Origin: an uncultured Clostridia bacterium
GTDB lineage: Bacteria; Bacillota; Clostridia; Christensenellales; UBA1242
Length of the DNA stretch: 28,059 bases
Assembly: GCA_947089305.1 (NCBI GenBank)
Contig: CAMUJQ010000003.1
Span: 1 to 28,059, forward strand
Direction of reading: 5' to 3'
This document shows positions 14,840 to 22,625 of the stretch, one piece after another (the first letter of the stretch is position 1; each line of letters opens with the position of its first letter). The notes under the pieces are model-generated. The model searched no databases. It was not told the origin of the DNA and was given only the letters and a program-made list of their open reading frames with translations. Both the position numbers and the translations under genes were made by a program.

Positions 14840-15730
14840 CTATTTTACATAAATATTTACATGGCTAGGCAACACTTCAAAGTCGAAAGTGCCGTTATCT
14901 CCTTTTTCTCCGTCTATATTCAAAGTAATGTTATCTGGTAGTTCAACTCTAAACTTACTCAACTGTAAAATTTTATAATCTTTATCTTTCTTTACTTTAT
15001 GAAGTCCAAATAAAAACAAATTTGCAATTTTTATAAGGGGATTTATTGTAACTTTTTCTTTTTTTGTTTCTACTAAAATTACATCAACTAACCCATCACA
15101 AATATTCGCTCTATCATTTATTTTATGAGCTGCAACAAATCGACTATTTGCAATTATCCCAAGTGCAAATTTACCTTTAACTTCCACATTATCACTAGTT
15201 AACTTCAATGGAAATGCCTTTGTTCCAAAAAGTTCTTTTGCGCCAAATTTAAAATATGCTAAAACTCCAAGTCTTTTTTTATCGATTTGTTTTGTTAAAT
15301 AAGTTGCTTTAGTAAATATTCCAAAGGCGCAAACATAAATGCCATAACGATTATTAACTTTAAAAATATCAAAAGGCGTTGTATTACCATTTAATATTAT
15401 ATTAACTGCTTTTTTTAAGTGCTTAGAGATATTAAGAGAATGTGCTAAATCATTCGCCGTGCCAGTTGGAATAATTCCTAATATAGGGCGATTTTCCTTT
15501 GTTGCTATTGCATTAATAACTTCATTAATCGTTCCATCCCCACCTGCTACAACAAGCGTATGGCAAGCCCCGCATGCGTCACCAGCAATTATACTTGCAT
15601 CGCCTTGTTTTTGGGTAGGGCAACAAACAACTTCATCAAACTTTGTTTTTAACCTTTTTTCAATATAATTTGTAAGCTTTGCATTTTGCATTTTACCGCT
15701 ATTAGGATTATAAATATAAATACATTTCAT
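14840..15730 (-). CDS. Diacylglycerol-kinase-family lipid kinase (DgkB/YegS type)
   Basis: ATP-dependent lipid kinase at the inner face of the membrane. In Gram-positives DgkB returns diacylglycerol from lipoteichoic-acid synthesis to phosphatidic acid. Seen: YNPNSGK (7-13), the nucleotide-binding GGDGTINEV (63-71), PTGTANDLA (88-96), and a C-terminal beta-sandwich with NICDGLVDVIL and LNIDGEKG. At 296 residues it is of family length. Whether it acts on diacylglycerol, sphingoid lipid or another alcohol is open. It has no SD; a promoter -10 six bases before ATG 15730 suggests a leaderless transcript. It is divergent from the APH-like gene. Stop codon TAG, unlike the TAA used by almost all its neighbours. 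Confidence 0.92.
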   Translation of the reverse strand: MKCIYIYNPNSGKMQNAKLTNYIEKRLKTKFDEVVCCPTQKQGDASIIAGDACGACHTLVVAGGDGTINEVINAIATKENRPILGIIPTGTANDLAHSLNISKHLKKAVNIILNGNTTPFDIFKVNNRYGIYVCAFGIFTKATYLTKQIDKKRLGVLAYFKFGAKELFGTKAFPLKLTSDNVEVKGKFALGIIANSRFVAAHKINDRANICDGLVDVILVETKKEKVTINPLIKIANLFLFGLHKVKKDKDYKILQLSKFRVELPDNITLNIDGEKGDNGTFDFEVLPSHVNIYVK

Positions 15731-15736
15731 ACTTTA

Positions 15737-15764
15737 ATTTTAATTAAATCTACAATTTTTGCAA
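15737..15764 (-). promoter_or_regulatory. Promoter of the lipid-kinase gene (leaderless)
   Basis: On the minus strand, TTGCAA (15764-15759), 16-bp spacer, TAAAAT (15742-15737), then six bases to ATG 15730. Confidence 0.55.
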
Positions 15765-15843
15765 GTGATAGATAAATATTTTTATTAAAATATATATTTA
15801 TAGCAAAAAGTTTATAAAAACATTTTTAGATTTTAAAGTTTTT

Positions 15844-15852
15844 TGGTAAAAT
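15844..15852 (+). promoter_or_regulatory. Extended -10 promoter of the double-APH gene
   Basis: TGG followed by TAAAAT (15847-15852). The -35 region is weak, as is common for extended -10 promoters. Confidence 0.5.
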
Positions 15853-15876
15853 AAAGCTATTAGGAGAAAGCTAAAG

Positions 15877-17712
15877 ATGAAAAGAATTAAAAAAATTCCC
15901 TTTTTAAAAAAGTTTACAAGTTGCGTTCTTACCCCATTAAACACAAAAACTCATTCTGAAAATTTTGTTGTTACAAAAAATGATGAAAAATATTTCGTTA
16001 AATTTTTTAATAATAAAATTGAAAATAGCATTAAAACTTTAATGAGTGAAGCCAATATTGCGCACCCTGAAGTAATCGAAGTTGGAAACGTAGACAATCA
16101 ATTTTATGTAATTGAAAAATTTGTTGACGGTAAAACATTAGATAACTATATGTATATGTATAGCGACAAAGAAATTTATGAACGCATTTTTGTTTTAGCT
16201 AGCAAATACACTAATCTTAGAAAAAAGTTTAAAGATATTAAAACTGATGAAGAACAATTTGAAAAATTAGTTCAATTTATTTTAAACATTATTTCAAGTG
16301 ACAATAGTGAAACTGTGATTAAAAATATAAAAAAAATTAATGCCAACTCTTTAAATACAATTTACTTTTTAAGAGATTATGTTTTAAACAATTATAGTGT
16401 TTTAAAAAAATGTCCTATGATTTATAGTGCAAATGAAATTTTTCCTGAAAAAATAATTGCAACTTTAAAGCAAATATATTACATTGCAGATTTTGAAACA
16501 CCTTGTTATAATCAAATGCCTTTTGTTTTGTGGAATGCAATTTTACCTCACGACCCCGTTGCACTTCCAAAATATACTGCTTTTGTAAATGGTTACTTAG
16601 AAGGCCTTTTTCAATTTAATATTCCAGAAACTGTGCTTGAAAGTTTTAACTTAGCCTATGCTCTTAAAGCATATGAAATATCAATTGAATTAATTAGCAA
16701 AGAAAAGTTTAATGAATTAAATGAATTTATTAAAGCAATAAGTAAATATATTGCAAATAACAAAATTACATACAGTGAAAGATTAACTATATTTAATGTT
16801 AAAGATTTTCCTCTTTTAAAAGATGGCGAATTTTCAATTGTTAAAGGCAGTTATAATAATCACAACCTTGTATATAAAGTTAAAACAAAAAAACAAAATT
16901 ACTTTTTAAAAGTAATGTACGGTCTAAATAAATCTAATGAAACTCTAGAAAAATATAGATATTATTATAGCGTTGTAAAAGCTTGTAAAATTCCTGCTCC
17001 TCAAATGTATGATAGCGGCATTTTGAAAAATGGAAAATGCATTTACACAATTATGGAATTAATTAACGGCGGCCAATATAATGTTGTTCATGATAGAACG
17101 AATTTTGACGAGGGTGTAAAATGTGGTAAATTTGTTGCTGATATAATGAAAAACTTAAAAAATGCACCAATTAATAAAAAATTTTTACCAACTACAACAA
17201 TTGATTCCTTATATGACAATTTAATTGATATGGCAAATAGAGTTTACGATAGCAAATTTAAAAAATATATGCCTTGCAGTAAAGTTCGCACATTAGCACT
17301 TGCAAATAAACTTAAAAAGAGTTTTGATGATGAACCAATTGTATTAATTCATGGTGACATTAAAATGGAAAATGTGTTAGACGACGGTAAAAATATATAT
17401 ATGGTGGACAATGAAAACTATTATTATTGCTATCAAATTGTAAACTTTAGATATAATTTAGCTTACATGTATAAGCCAGGTTCTGCAACAATAAAAAAAG
17501 GTTTTGTTAGTGCATACTTAAAAGAAATATATGGCGGTGAAGTTCCAAAACGAGTTCACAATCAAATTAAATTTTTAGTATTGCTAGATATGGTTATTCG
17601 CGGTAATACGTTAATTAATAACGAAGGTGGACAAAATATGTTAAAAGTTCATGAAACTTTAGTTAATGGCGAATTTTATAACGATGATTATTTAATTGAT
17701 TGGTTAGTTTAA
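15877..17712 (+). CDS. Tandem APH-fold kinase, N-terminal copy degenerate
   Basis: Two aminoglycoside-phosphotransferase/choline-kinase-like domains in one 611-residue chain. The C-terminal copy (about 300-611) is intact: a Lys-bearing strand (NYFLKVMYG), hinge IMELINGG, catalytic HGDIKMEN (492-499) and metal-binding Asp511 in MVDNEN. The N-terminal copy (about 20-270) keeps KYFVKFF, hinge VIEKFVDG and ADFE (204-207), but the catalytic loop reads IYSANEIFPEK (182-192), with the HGDxxxxN residues lost. It therefore looks like a pseudokinase-kinase pair from an internal duplication. The substrate is unknown; choline, sugar or amino-alcohol are as likely as antibiotics. AGGAG lies 10 bases before ATG 15877. 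Ends at a strong hairpin. Confidence 0.8.
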   Translation: MKRIKKIPFLKKFTSCVLTPLNTKTHSENFVVTKNDEKYFVKFFNNKIENSIKTLMSEANIAHPEVIEVGNVDNQFYVIEKFVDGKTLDNYMYMYSDKEIYERIFVLASKYTNLRKKFKDIKTDEEQFEKLVQFILNIISSDNSETVIKNIKKINANSLNTIYFLRDYVLNNYSVLKKCPMIYSANEIFPEKIIATLKQIYYIADFETPCYNQMPFVLWNAILPHDPVALPKYTAFVNGYLEGLFQFNIPETVLESFNLAYALKAYEISIELISKEKFNELNEFIKAISKYIANNKITYSERLTIFNVKDFPLLKDGEFSIVKGSYNNHNLVYKVKTKKQNYFLKVMYGLNKSNETLEKYRYYYSVVKACKIPAPQMYDSGILKNGKCIYTIMELINGGQYNVVHDRTNFDEGVKCGKFVADIMKNLKNAPINKKFLPTTTIDSLYDNLIDMANRVYDSKFKKYMPCSKVRTLALANKLKKSFDDEPIVLIHGDIKMENVLDDGKNIYMVDNENYYYCYQIVNFRYNLAYMYKPGSATIKKGFVSAYLKEIYGGEVPKRVHNQIKFLVLLDMVIRGNTLINNEGGQNMLKVHETLVNGEFYNDDYLIDWLV

Positions 17713-17725
17713 TAGTTTAAAAAAG

Positions 17726-17751
17726 CAACTTAAGGTTTATTACTTAAGTTG
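17726..17751. terminator. Bidirectional hairpin terminator
   Basis: CAACTTAAG (17726-17734) and CTTAAGTTG (17743-17751), 8-base loop, with A/T-tracts on both sides. It lies between the convergent double-APH and tlyA genes. Confidence 0.85.
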
Positions 17752-17754
17752 TTT

Positions 17755-18552
17755 TTATTTTTTAAAAGCATTATCAACAATGTTTTCTATTTCTAAATCT
17801 GAAATATATGTTTGTTTATTTGTCACAAGAGTTAAATACTCAATGTTTCCATCCCCTCCTTTAACTGGAGAGGCAATAATTTTATTAATAAAATACCCGC
17901 AGTTTTTCCAATAGTTTATAACTTTTTTAATTACATCTTTGTGCACTTCTTTATTTTTAATTACACCTTTATATTTTCTGGCTATTTGCGCGCCACATTC
18001 AAATTGCGGTTTTAACAAAGCAATAATTAAAATATTTTTATCCTTAAATATTTGAGCTAACTTCTCAGCAATTGGTTTTATTGAAATAAAAGAAACATCT
18101 GTTACTACTAGGTCAGCAGCTTCAACAAGCTGATTTTCAATAGTTCTAAAATCTGTTTCTTCCATGCTGATGACTTTAGGATTTTCTTTAATTTTTTTAT
18201 GTAATTGATTTTTCCCAACATCTATCGCATAAATTTTTTTTACATTTCTAGAAAGTAAAACATCACAAAAGCCTCCTGTTGATGAACCTATATCAACTGC
18301 AATTTTGTTAGTTACGTCTATATTAAAATTATCAAACGCAGCTTCTAATTTATATGCCCCACGAGAAACATACTTATTTGCTCCTTCTGAAACTTTAATT
18401 TCAAGACTAATAGTGTCCTCAAATTTTTTTGCCACATCATTACATATTGCTCCGTTAATTTCAACATAGCCACTTATAATTGCCCTACGAGCTTTCTCAC
18501 GACTTTCAAAAAAATTTTTCTCTTTTAACAATATATCCAAACGTTTTAACAT
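17755..18552 (-). CDS. tlyA: TlyA/YqxC family rRNA 2'-O-methyltransferase
   Basis: SAM-dependent methyltransferase of the TlyA family, which 2'-O-methylates cytidines in ribosomal RNA and in Gram-positives is often encoded near sporulation or recombination genes. Seen: N-terminal S4 RNA-binding domain (about 3-60), the family linker SRGAYKLEAA (63-72), the FtsJ-like SAM site VDIGSSTGGF (86-95), DVSFIS, and LLKPQFE before the C-terminal strands. At 265 residues the length is typical, and it looks complete. The SD is weak and a possible promoter ends seven bases before ATG 18552, so it may be leaderless; alternatively it is read from the hydrolase gene 48 bp upstream. Confidence 0.93.
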   Translation of the reverse strand: MLKRLDILLKEKNFFESREKARRAIISGYVEINGAICNDVAKKFEDTISLEIKVSEGANKYVSRGAYKLEAAFDNFNIDVTNKIAVDIGSSTGGFCDVLLSRNVKKIYAIDVGKNQLHKKIKENPKVISMEETDFRTIENQLVEAADLVVTDVSFISIKPIAEKLAQIFKDKNILIIALLKPQFECGAQIARKYKGVIKNKEVHKDVIKKVINYWKNCGYFINKIIASPVKGGDGNIEYLTLVTNKQTYISDLEIENIVDNAFKK

Positions 18553-18559
18553 ATCTTAA

Positions 18560-18588
18560 AGTTTATCAAACTTTGTTTAATCTTGCAA
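18560..18588 (-). promoter_or_regulatory. Possible promoter of tlyA
   Basis: On the minus strand, TTGCAA (18588-18583), 17-bp spacer, TAAACT (18565-18560). The -10 matches only four of six consensus bases. Confidence 0.35.
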
Positions 18589-18600
18589 CAAAAATTTAAT

Positions 18601-19548
18601 TTATTCTCTATTTAATTTTTTAGCATACTCATTTACATTTTCGCCCACTTGAGCCTTAGGCATTAAACCAATAATTTTAAACAATTTTTCACGCGCCTTT
18701 TCGCCTTCCTTAACGGGATACACAACAAACACATGATCCATTTTAGGATATTCAAAATAATTGATAGGAATATTTTCAAGTCGACATCTATCTCTTAATC
18801 TTCTAGCATCGCAAACCAAAATATCATGCGTACCTACAAAAAGTGTAATATTGCCAAGTTCTCTAATTTCTCCATAGATAGGGCTAACTTTATAATCTTT
18901 TTTATCTAAATCGCCCGCCCAATAGGAGCACAAATTTTTAAGCCCATCAACTGCCAACATTGGGTCAACTTTTTCAATCCTTCTCATTGCCTTATCTTCA
19001 AAGGTTATATCTAAACAAGGGCTTAGTAAAATTAAATTTTGAGGTTGTGGCAAATTTAATTCTTTTAAATACATTGCAAAAGCTAGTGTTATATTGCCAC
19101 CTGCACTATCGCCCATTATTGTGATATTTTCTGGCTTTACAGTTTTTAGTATGTTCTTATAAAGTTTTGTAAGTAAATTAAAAGTTTCTTTATAAGTTGC
19201 AAAAGGTATTTTAGGATAAATTGGTGCGTAAACTGTTGCATTGGTTTTATGTTGCATTTCTAAAATAAAATCCCAATGAAAAATTAGTGGCTGATTAATA
19301 AATGCCCCGCCATGAATATAAATTATTGCTTTCTCTTTATCTCCTTTAAAAAGATAAACATCATTACCGTTAATAGGTAAATTTGAAGTCTCTTTTAAAA
19401 CTTTCTTGGGCGGAATATAAGGTTTTAAGTTTTTACCTTTCTTCTCTATAAACTTTTGAGCTTTTTCTTTATTCGCATAAACTTCTTTTTGACTAACAAG
19501 TTTTAAAAGCTGCTCTGCTAAGTATGCTGAAACACTTCTTTCTTTCAT
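18601..19548 (-). CDS. HSL-type alpha/beta hydrolase (esterase/lipase)
   Basis: Esterase of the hormone-sensitive-lipase branch (Aes-like, alpha/beta-hydrolase-3 fold). Seen: oxyanion motif HGGAF (79-83), nucleophile elbow GDSAGG (146-151, Ser148), acid Asp242 in THDILV, and His272 in MDHVF; the triad is complete. It has no signal peptide, so it is probably cytosolic and acts on short-chain acyl or acetyl esters. At 315 residues the length is normal. No SD precedes ATG 19548, while a near-consensus promoter ends six bases before it, so translation is probably leaderless. tlyA follows 48 bp downstream. Confidence 0.9.
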   Translation of the reverse strand: MKERSVSAYLAEQLLKLVSQKEVYANKEKAQKFIEKKGKNLKPYIPPKKVLKETSNLPINGNDVYLFKGDKEKAIIYIHGGAFINQPLIFHWDFILEMQHKTNATVYAPIYPKIPFATYKETFNLLTKLYKNILKTVKPENITIMGDSAGGNITLAFAMYLKELNLPQPQNLILLSPCLDITFEDKAMRRIEKVDPMLAVDGLKNLCSYWAGDLDKKDYKVSPIYGEIRELGNITLFVGTHDILVCDARRLRDRCRLENIPINYFEYPKMDHVFVVYPVKEGEKAREKLFKIIGLMPKAQVGENVNEYAKKLNRE

Positions 19549-19554
19549 GGCTTT

Positions 19555-19583
19555 ATTATATCACAAATAGTTAAAAATATCAA
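19555..19583 (-). promoter_or_regulatory. Promoter of the HSL hydrolase gene (leaderless)
   Basis: On the minus strand, TTGATA (19583-19578), 17-bp spacer, TATAAT (19560-19555), then six bases to ATG 19548. Confidence 0.75.
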
Positions 19584-19633
19584 ACTTTGCTTAATTGATT
19601 ATTTTTTGATGCATTAAAATATCTTTAATTAAT

Positions 19634-19665
19634 AAAAAAGATAAAGTTAATGCTTTATCTTTTTT
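19634..19665 (-). terminator. Terminator of the toxin-immunity operon
   Basis: AAAAAAGATAAAG (19634-19646) and CTTTATCTTTTTT (19653-19665), 6-base loop. The stem overlaps the stop codon at 19664-19666 and would end the minus-strand transcript coming from the toxin genes. Confidence 0.75.
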
Positions 19666-20494
19666 ATATATTTTTTGTTGTGTATTCTTTATGTAACAAT
19701 TCTTCTTTTAAGGAAATTGAATTTAAAATAAGTTTAATTAATTGGTCAAGAGATGAGCCTGCACTATAGTCAGCAAAACATGCATAATTTACTCTATTAT
19801 CTTGAATTAATTTTTTAGTATTATCTTTTTTATTTGGCGGATAGACTGATATTGCTGTTCCGCCTTTTTCTTTTATAAGAGTCATACAAGGAATATCCGT
19901 TATTCCATCCCCTAAATAAATCATATTTCTAAATTCTACATGCTTTTTCTCTATGCGCTCATTTACTGTTTCTTGATCTGTTAAATCGTTTGTACCTTTG
20001 CAAATTCTAAACAAAAATTGTGTTTTTTGCGTAAAGTTTACAACATTTTTTGGCCAATACGCTATATTGTTTTCATCATATAAAAACTCACAAGCAAAAA
20101 CTTCTTTAAATTCTTTATTAATGATAGAACCTTCTAAAATTTCTTTATTCCCAGTAGAAATTATATAATGTTCTAGTTCAATCCCTAGTTTTGCCGCATA
20201 AGCATTAAGCCTTTTAAACCACGAGGTTACGCCTTTAAAAAGTTCAATGTTTTTACCTAAACCATTTAAATATTCTCTAGTTAATTTAATGCTTTTTTTT
20301 GCGCAACTATCAATCATATATTTTAAATAACTTAATGTTTTATCCATTTTGTTGCTGTAAGTATTTTTATCTACATTTTCCCAAAACTCTTTGGGTGTTA
20401 AACCTAAGTTTGGAATAAACGAAAAGTTTTGCATATCATTTGTTGATAGAGTTTTATCAAAATCATAGCAAATTGCAACAACTGTTTTTTGCAT
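19664..20494 (-). CDS. HAD-superfamily phosphatase
   Basis: Phosphohydrolase of the haloacid-dehalogenase superfamily. Seen: motif I DFDKT with nucleophile Asp11 and acid Asp13, motif II STGN (113-116), a likely motif III lysine near 157, and motif IV GDGITD (195-200). A helical cap sits between motifs I and II (about 20-85), giving a phosphoserine-phosphatase-like (type C1 cap) layout. 276 residues; the substrate is unknown. SD AAAAGGAG precedes ATG 20494. It is the last gene of the minus-strand series following the toxin, 21 bp after the previous gene, and has no apparent role in immunity; it may simply be the host gene beside which the toxin island sits. Confidence 0.88.
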   Translation of the reverse strand: MQKTVVAICYDFDKTLSTNDMQNFSFIPNLGLTPKEFWENVDKNTYSNKMDKTLSYLKYMIDSCAKKSIKLTREYLNGLGKNIELFKGVTSWFKRLNAYAAKLGIELEHYIISTGNKEILEGSIINKEFKEVFACEFLYDENNIAYWPKNVVNFTQKTQFLFRICKGTNDLTDQETVNERIEKKHVEFRNMIYLGDGITDIPCMTLIKEKGGTAISVYPPNKKDNTKKLIQDNRVNYACFADYSAGSSLDQLIKLILNSISLKEELLHKEYTTKNI

Positions 20495-20515
20495 AATTTC
20501 TCCTTTTGTGAATTC

Positions 20516-20977
20516 TTATATTTGACACTTTGTTACAAGGTGTTTTTCTTTAACTTTTTTATGTAAAGTTTTTATTTCTTGCCCATGTGAATCTATTTCA
20601 ATAAATTCATAATAGCTTGGCTCAAGTCTAGTTAAGCCGCCTTCTTCTATTAATTCAACAAGTTTTGATTTGTTACTTTCATCTATCTCATCATAATTTT
20701 CCGCAAAAATATCATTCCATGCTAAACTTTTACCATTATTTGTAATAAGTTTAGGCTTTAAACTAGAGAATACTTTAAAAATCAAAGGAGAGTATACATG
20801 CATGCAATAATCTTCCTCTTCTTTAATTTTTTGTCCCCATAAAATATTAAATTGTTCATCACCAGTATCTTCATAAGCCAATTCTGCTGAATATGACTCC
20901 CCTTCTATTAATTTATATTTAATATGTGCTTCTTCTAATTCTGGATATAATCTAAACTTAAATTTTATTTTTTCCAT
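20516..20977 (-). CDS. Candidate immunity protein, 153 aa
   Basis: Not recognised. Soluble acidic protein with mixed beta/alpha pattern and no signal peptide. Its C-terminal part (about 87-127: LAWNDIFAENYDE, then LVELIEEGGLTRLEPSYYEF) aligns without gaps to the C-terminal part of the next upstream gene (21036-21410), sharing a W-x3-F-x3-Y spacing and RL-x3-YY. SD GAGGAG precedes ATG 20977. Position in a run of small soluble genes directly behind a toxin gene is the usual layout of immunity arrays, so immunity is the favoured but unproven role. Confidence 0.65.
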   Translation of the reverse strand: MEKIKFKFRLYPELEEAHIKYKLIEGESYSAELAYEDTGDEQFNILWGQKIKEEEDYCMHVYSPLIFKVFSSLKPKLITNNGKSLAWNDIFAENYDEIDESNKSKLVELIEEGGLTRLEPSYYEFIEIDSHGQEIKTLHKKVKEKHLVTKCQI

Positions 20978-21035
20978 ACATTTTCTCCTCTTGTAAATTT
21001 AAGTTTTTATCGTCTTGATATAAAGCTAAACTAGT

Positions 21036-21410
21036 TTATCTCATAACAAATTTCTTTTTATTATAATATTCATCTGGTAAACGATAAATAAAATTTCCAT
21101 CTAATAAGCGCGTTAAATCCTCTTTTTGCTCATTAGTTAATGTTTCATAATCGTCTCCAAACACTTTTGCCCATTTTTGTTTACCTTTAGCTTCATGAAC
21201 AACGTATTTTACTTTATCATTAAATGTGTCGAAAACCAATTTTGATATTTCGCCCCTTTCATACTCTCTAATCTTACGATGAACTTCATCACCATTTCCA
21301 CTACTACCCATACTTATTTTCATTAATTGTTTTCTTAATTTTAATAACTCCAAATATTTTGTGTGTATTTCAGGGTAATCTTCAAATCTAAAATTACTTT
21401 CATATATCAT
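21036..21410 (-). CDS. Candidate immunity protein, 124 aa
   Basis: Not recognised. Soluble and charged, with an N-terminal helical region (HTKYLELLKLRKQL) and a C-terminal module (about 79-119: QKWAKVFGDDYET, then LTRLLDGNFIYRLPDEYYNK) that resembles the C-terminal module of the 20516-20977 gene. The SD is weak (AGAGAG about nine bases before ATG 21410), so translation may depend on transcription from the upstream genes. The 68-bp gap before it contains a lone TATAAT but no good -35. Its role is inferred from position only. Confidence 0.6.
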   Translation of the reverse strand: MIYESNFRFEDYPEIHTKYLELLKLRKQLMKISMGSSGNGDEVHRKIREYERGEISKLVFDTFNDKVKYVVHEAKGKQKWAKVFGDDYETLTNEQKEDLTRLLDGNFIYRLPDEYYNKKKFVMR

Positions 21411-21478
21411 TATTTTTTACTCTCTTTAAAATTACTTAAATTAATTGCTTTATAAACATTATACATATAATGAAAAAA

Positions 21479-22045
21479 TTATAAGTAAAACTTTGATTTA
21501 CTTTTGTTTTCTTTAACTGAATCATTATCTTCTACATAATCATCATTGCCGCTTCCCGTTCTAATTCCGATTCTATATTTTCCATATTCTTTAGGCAAAA
21601 CTTTATATAAAAGTTTTTTTGCTAGTTTATCATCAACGACTATACTATAAATATTTAAACAATAACCATCTTCTTGTGGATTTGTAGATTTTCCAAAGTC
21701 ATAGCCATCAACTTCACCAAGACCTGTCCATCCTAATTCTTCATTCAAAATTCCAGAAATATAATTATATAAAGTTTCCACCGAAGATCTATCTAATTCA
21801 CTTCTAAAATAATATTGAGCAACAATACAAAACATATTTTCATCAGGAATTTCTTCATAACCTTGTTTTTCGTATTTGCGAATAAACTCTTTTTTATATT
21901 TTTCTTCATTTTTACAAGGTTCTGTTACATATGATCCACGTTCTCCCACTATTCCTCGGTGCAAATAGATTAAACCTTCTTCGTTATTTAACCAATATTC
22001 ACAATATTCTAATTTGTCATTTTGTTTTTTATATAGTTTTATCAT
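21479..22045 (-). CDS. WGR-like protein, candidate immunity factor
   Basis: The N-terminal 40 residues (MIKLYKKQNDKLEYCEYWL, then LIYLHRGIVGERGSYVTEP) resemble the WGR domain, a small nucleic-acid/protein-binding fold, although the canonical WGR triplet reads HRGIVG here. The middle (GWTGLGEVDGYDFG, EDGYCLNIYSIVVDD) looks like a separate alpha/beta domain, and the tail is acidic then basic. 188 residues, no signal peptide. Starts 8 bp after the Imm11-like gene with little SD, so it is probably translationally coupled. WGR-like proteins do occur next to polymorphic toxins, so immunity is plausible; the assignment is moderate. Confidence 0.6.
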   Translation of the reverse strand: MIKLYKKQNDKLEYCEYWLNNEEGLIYLHRGIVGERGSYVTEPCKNEEKYKKEFIRKYEKQGYEEIPDENMFCIVAQYYFRSELDRSSVETLYNYISGILNEELGWTGLGEVDGYDFGKSTNPQEDGYCLNIYSIVVDDKLAKKLLYKVLPKEYGKYRIGIRTGSGNDDYVEDNDSVKENKSKSKFYL

Positions 22046-22053
22046 ATTACTTA

Positions 22054-22623
22054 TTATCTACGAACACCTTTTGTTTTAGGAGATTGTCTTACTTCATCCA
22101 ATCTTATCCCACTTATTTGAGCTTTTTTTAAACTATCTGCTAATCGTTCTGATACAAACACTCTAAAATCCGCTTGTTGAAGTCTAAAAATATCCAAATT
22201 TTGTGTTTCACTTTCAATAATTGATGGAATAACTACATAATCTTTAGCACCTTTCATAAAAGCTTTTAAAATTTTAGAATTCTCAACATCCAATGCTTTT
22301 TTTAAAGAAGGTAAATAATTAATAACGTAATAATCAAATTTATTTGAATTTAATGCCTTAATTTCAATTGGAAAATATTGTATGCCTTTGCAGTTAAAAG
22401 ATAAAATAATATCTAACATTTTTTTGCTAACTACTGGCAATACAGTGCTTGCCCAGTCTTTTAAGTTAATGTCTTGATCAAGCATTATACTTATTTTATC
22501 TACATGTTTTTTAGACAAATCATATCCGTATGCCAAATCCAATTCTGGTGCAGGCAAATCTGTATCTTTAAATTCTACATCTTTTTCTTCATTTTCTTCT
22601 ACTGCTAATTGATAATATTTCAT
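22054..22623 (-). CDS. Imm11-family (DUF1629-like) immunity protein
   Basis: Cognate immunity candidate for the toxin immediately upstream. Seen: N-terminal MKYYQLAVEEN, mid FPIEIKAL, YYVINYLPSLKKALD followed by a DVENSKI strand, and the C-terminal signature FRVFVSERLADSLKKA with a Gly-x-Arg-x-D end, the usual pattern of Imm11. A TTG at 22641 would extend it by six residues, but ATG 22623 has GGAGGAG nine bases upstream; that SD lies inside the end of the toxin frame. Only two bases separate the toxin stop and this start, so expression of the two is tightly coupled. 189 residues, cytosolic. Confidence 0.75.
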   Translation of the reverse strand: MKYYQLAVEENEEKDVEFKDTDLPAPELDLAYGYDLSKKHVDKISIMLDQDINLKDWASTVLPVVSKKMLDIILSFNCKGIQYFPIEIKALNSNKFDYYVINYLPSLKKALDVENSKILKAFMKGAKDYVVIPSIIESETQNLDIFRLQQADFRVFVSERLADSLKKAQISGIRLDEVRQSPKTKGVRR

Positions 22624-22625
22624 TT

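Noticed and set aside
15877..17712. Aminoglycoside-resistance enzyme
   Set aside because: Only the general APH fold motifs are seen; the double-domain layout is unlike known resistance enzymes.
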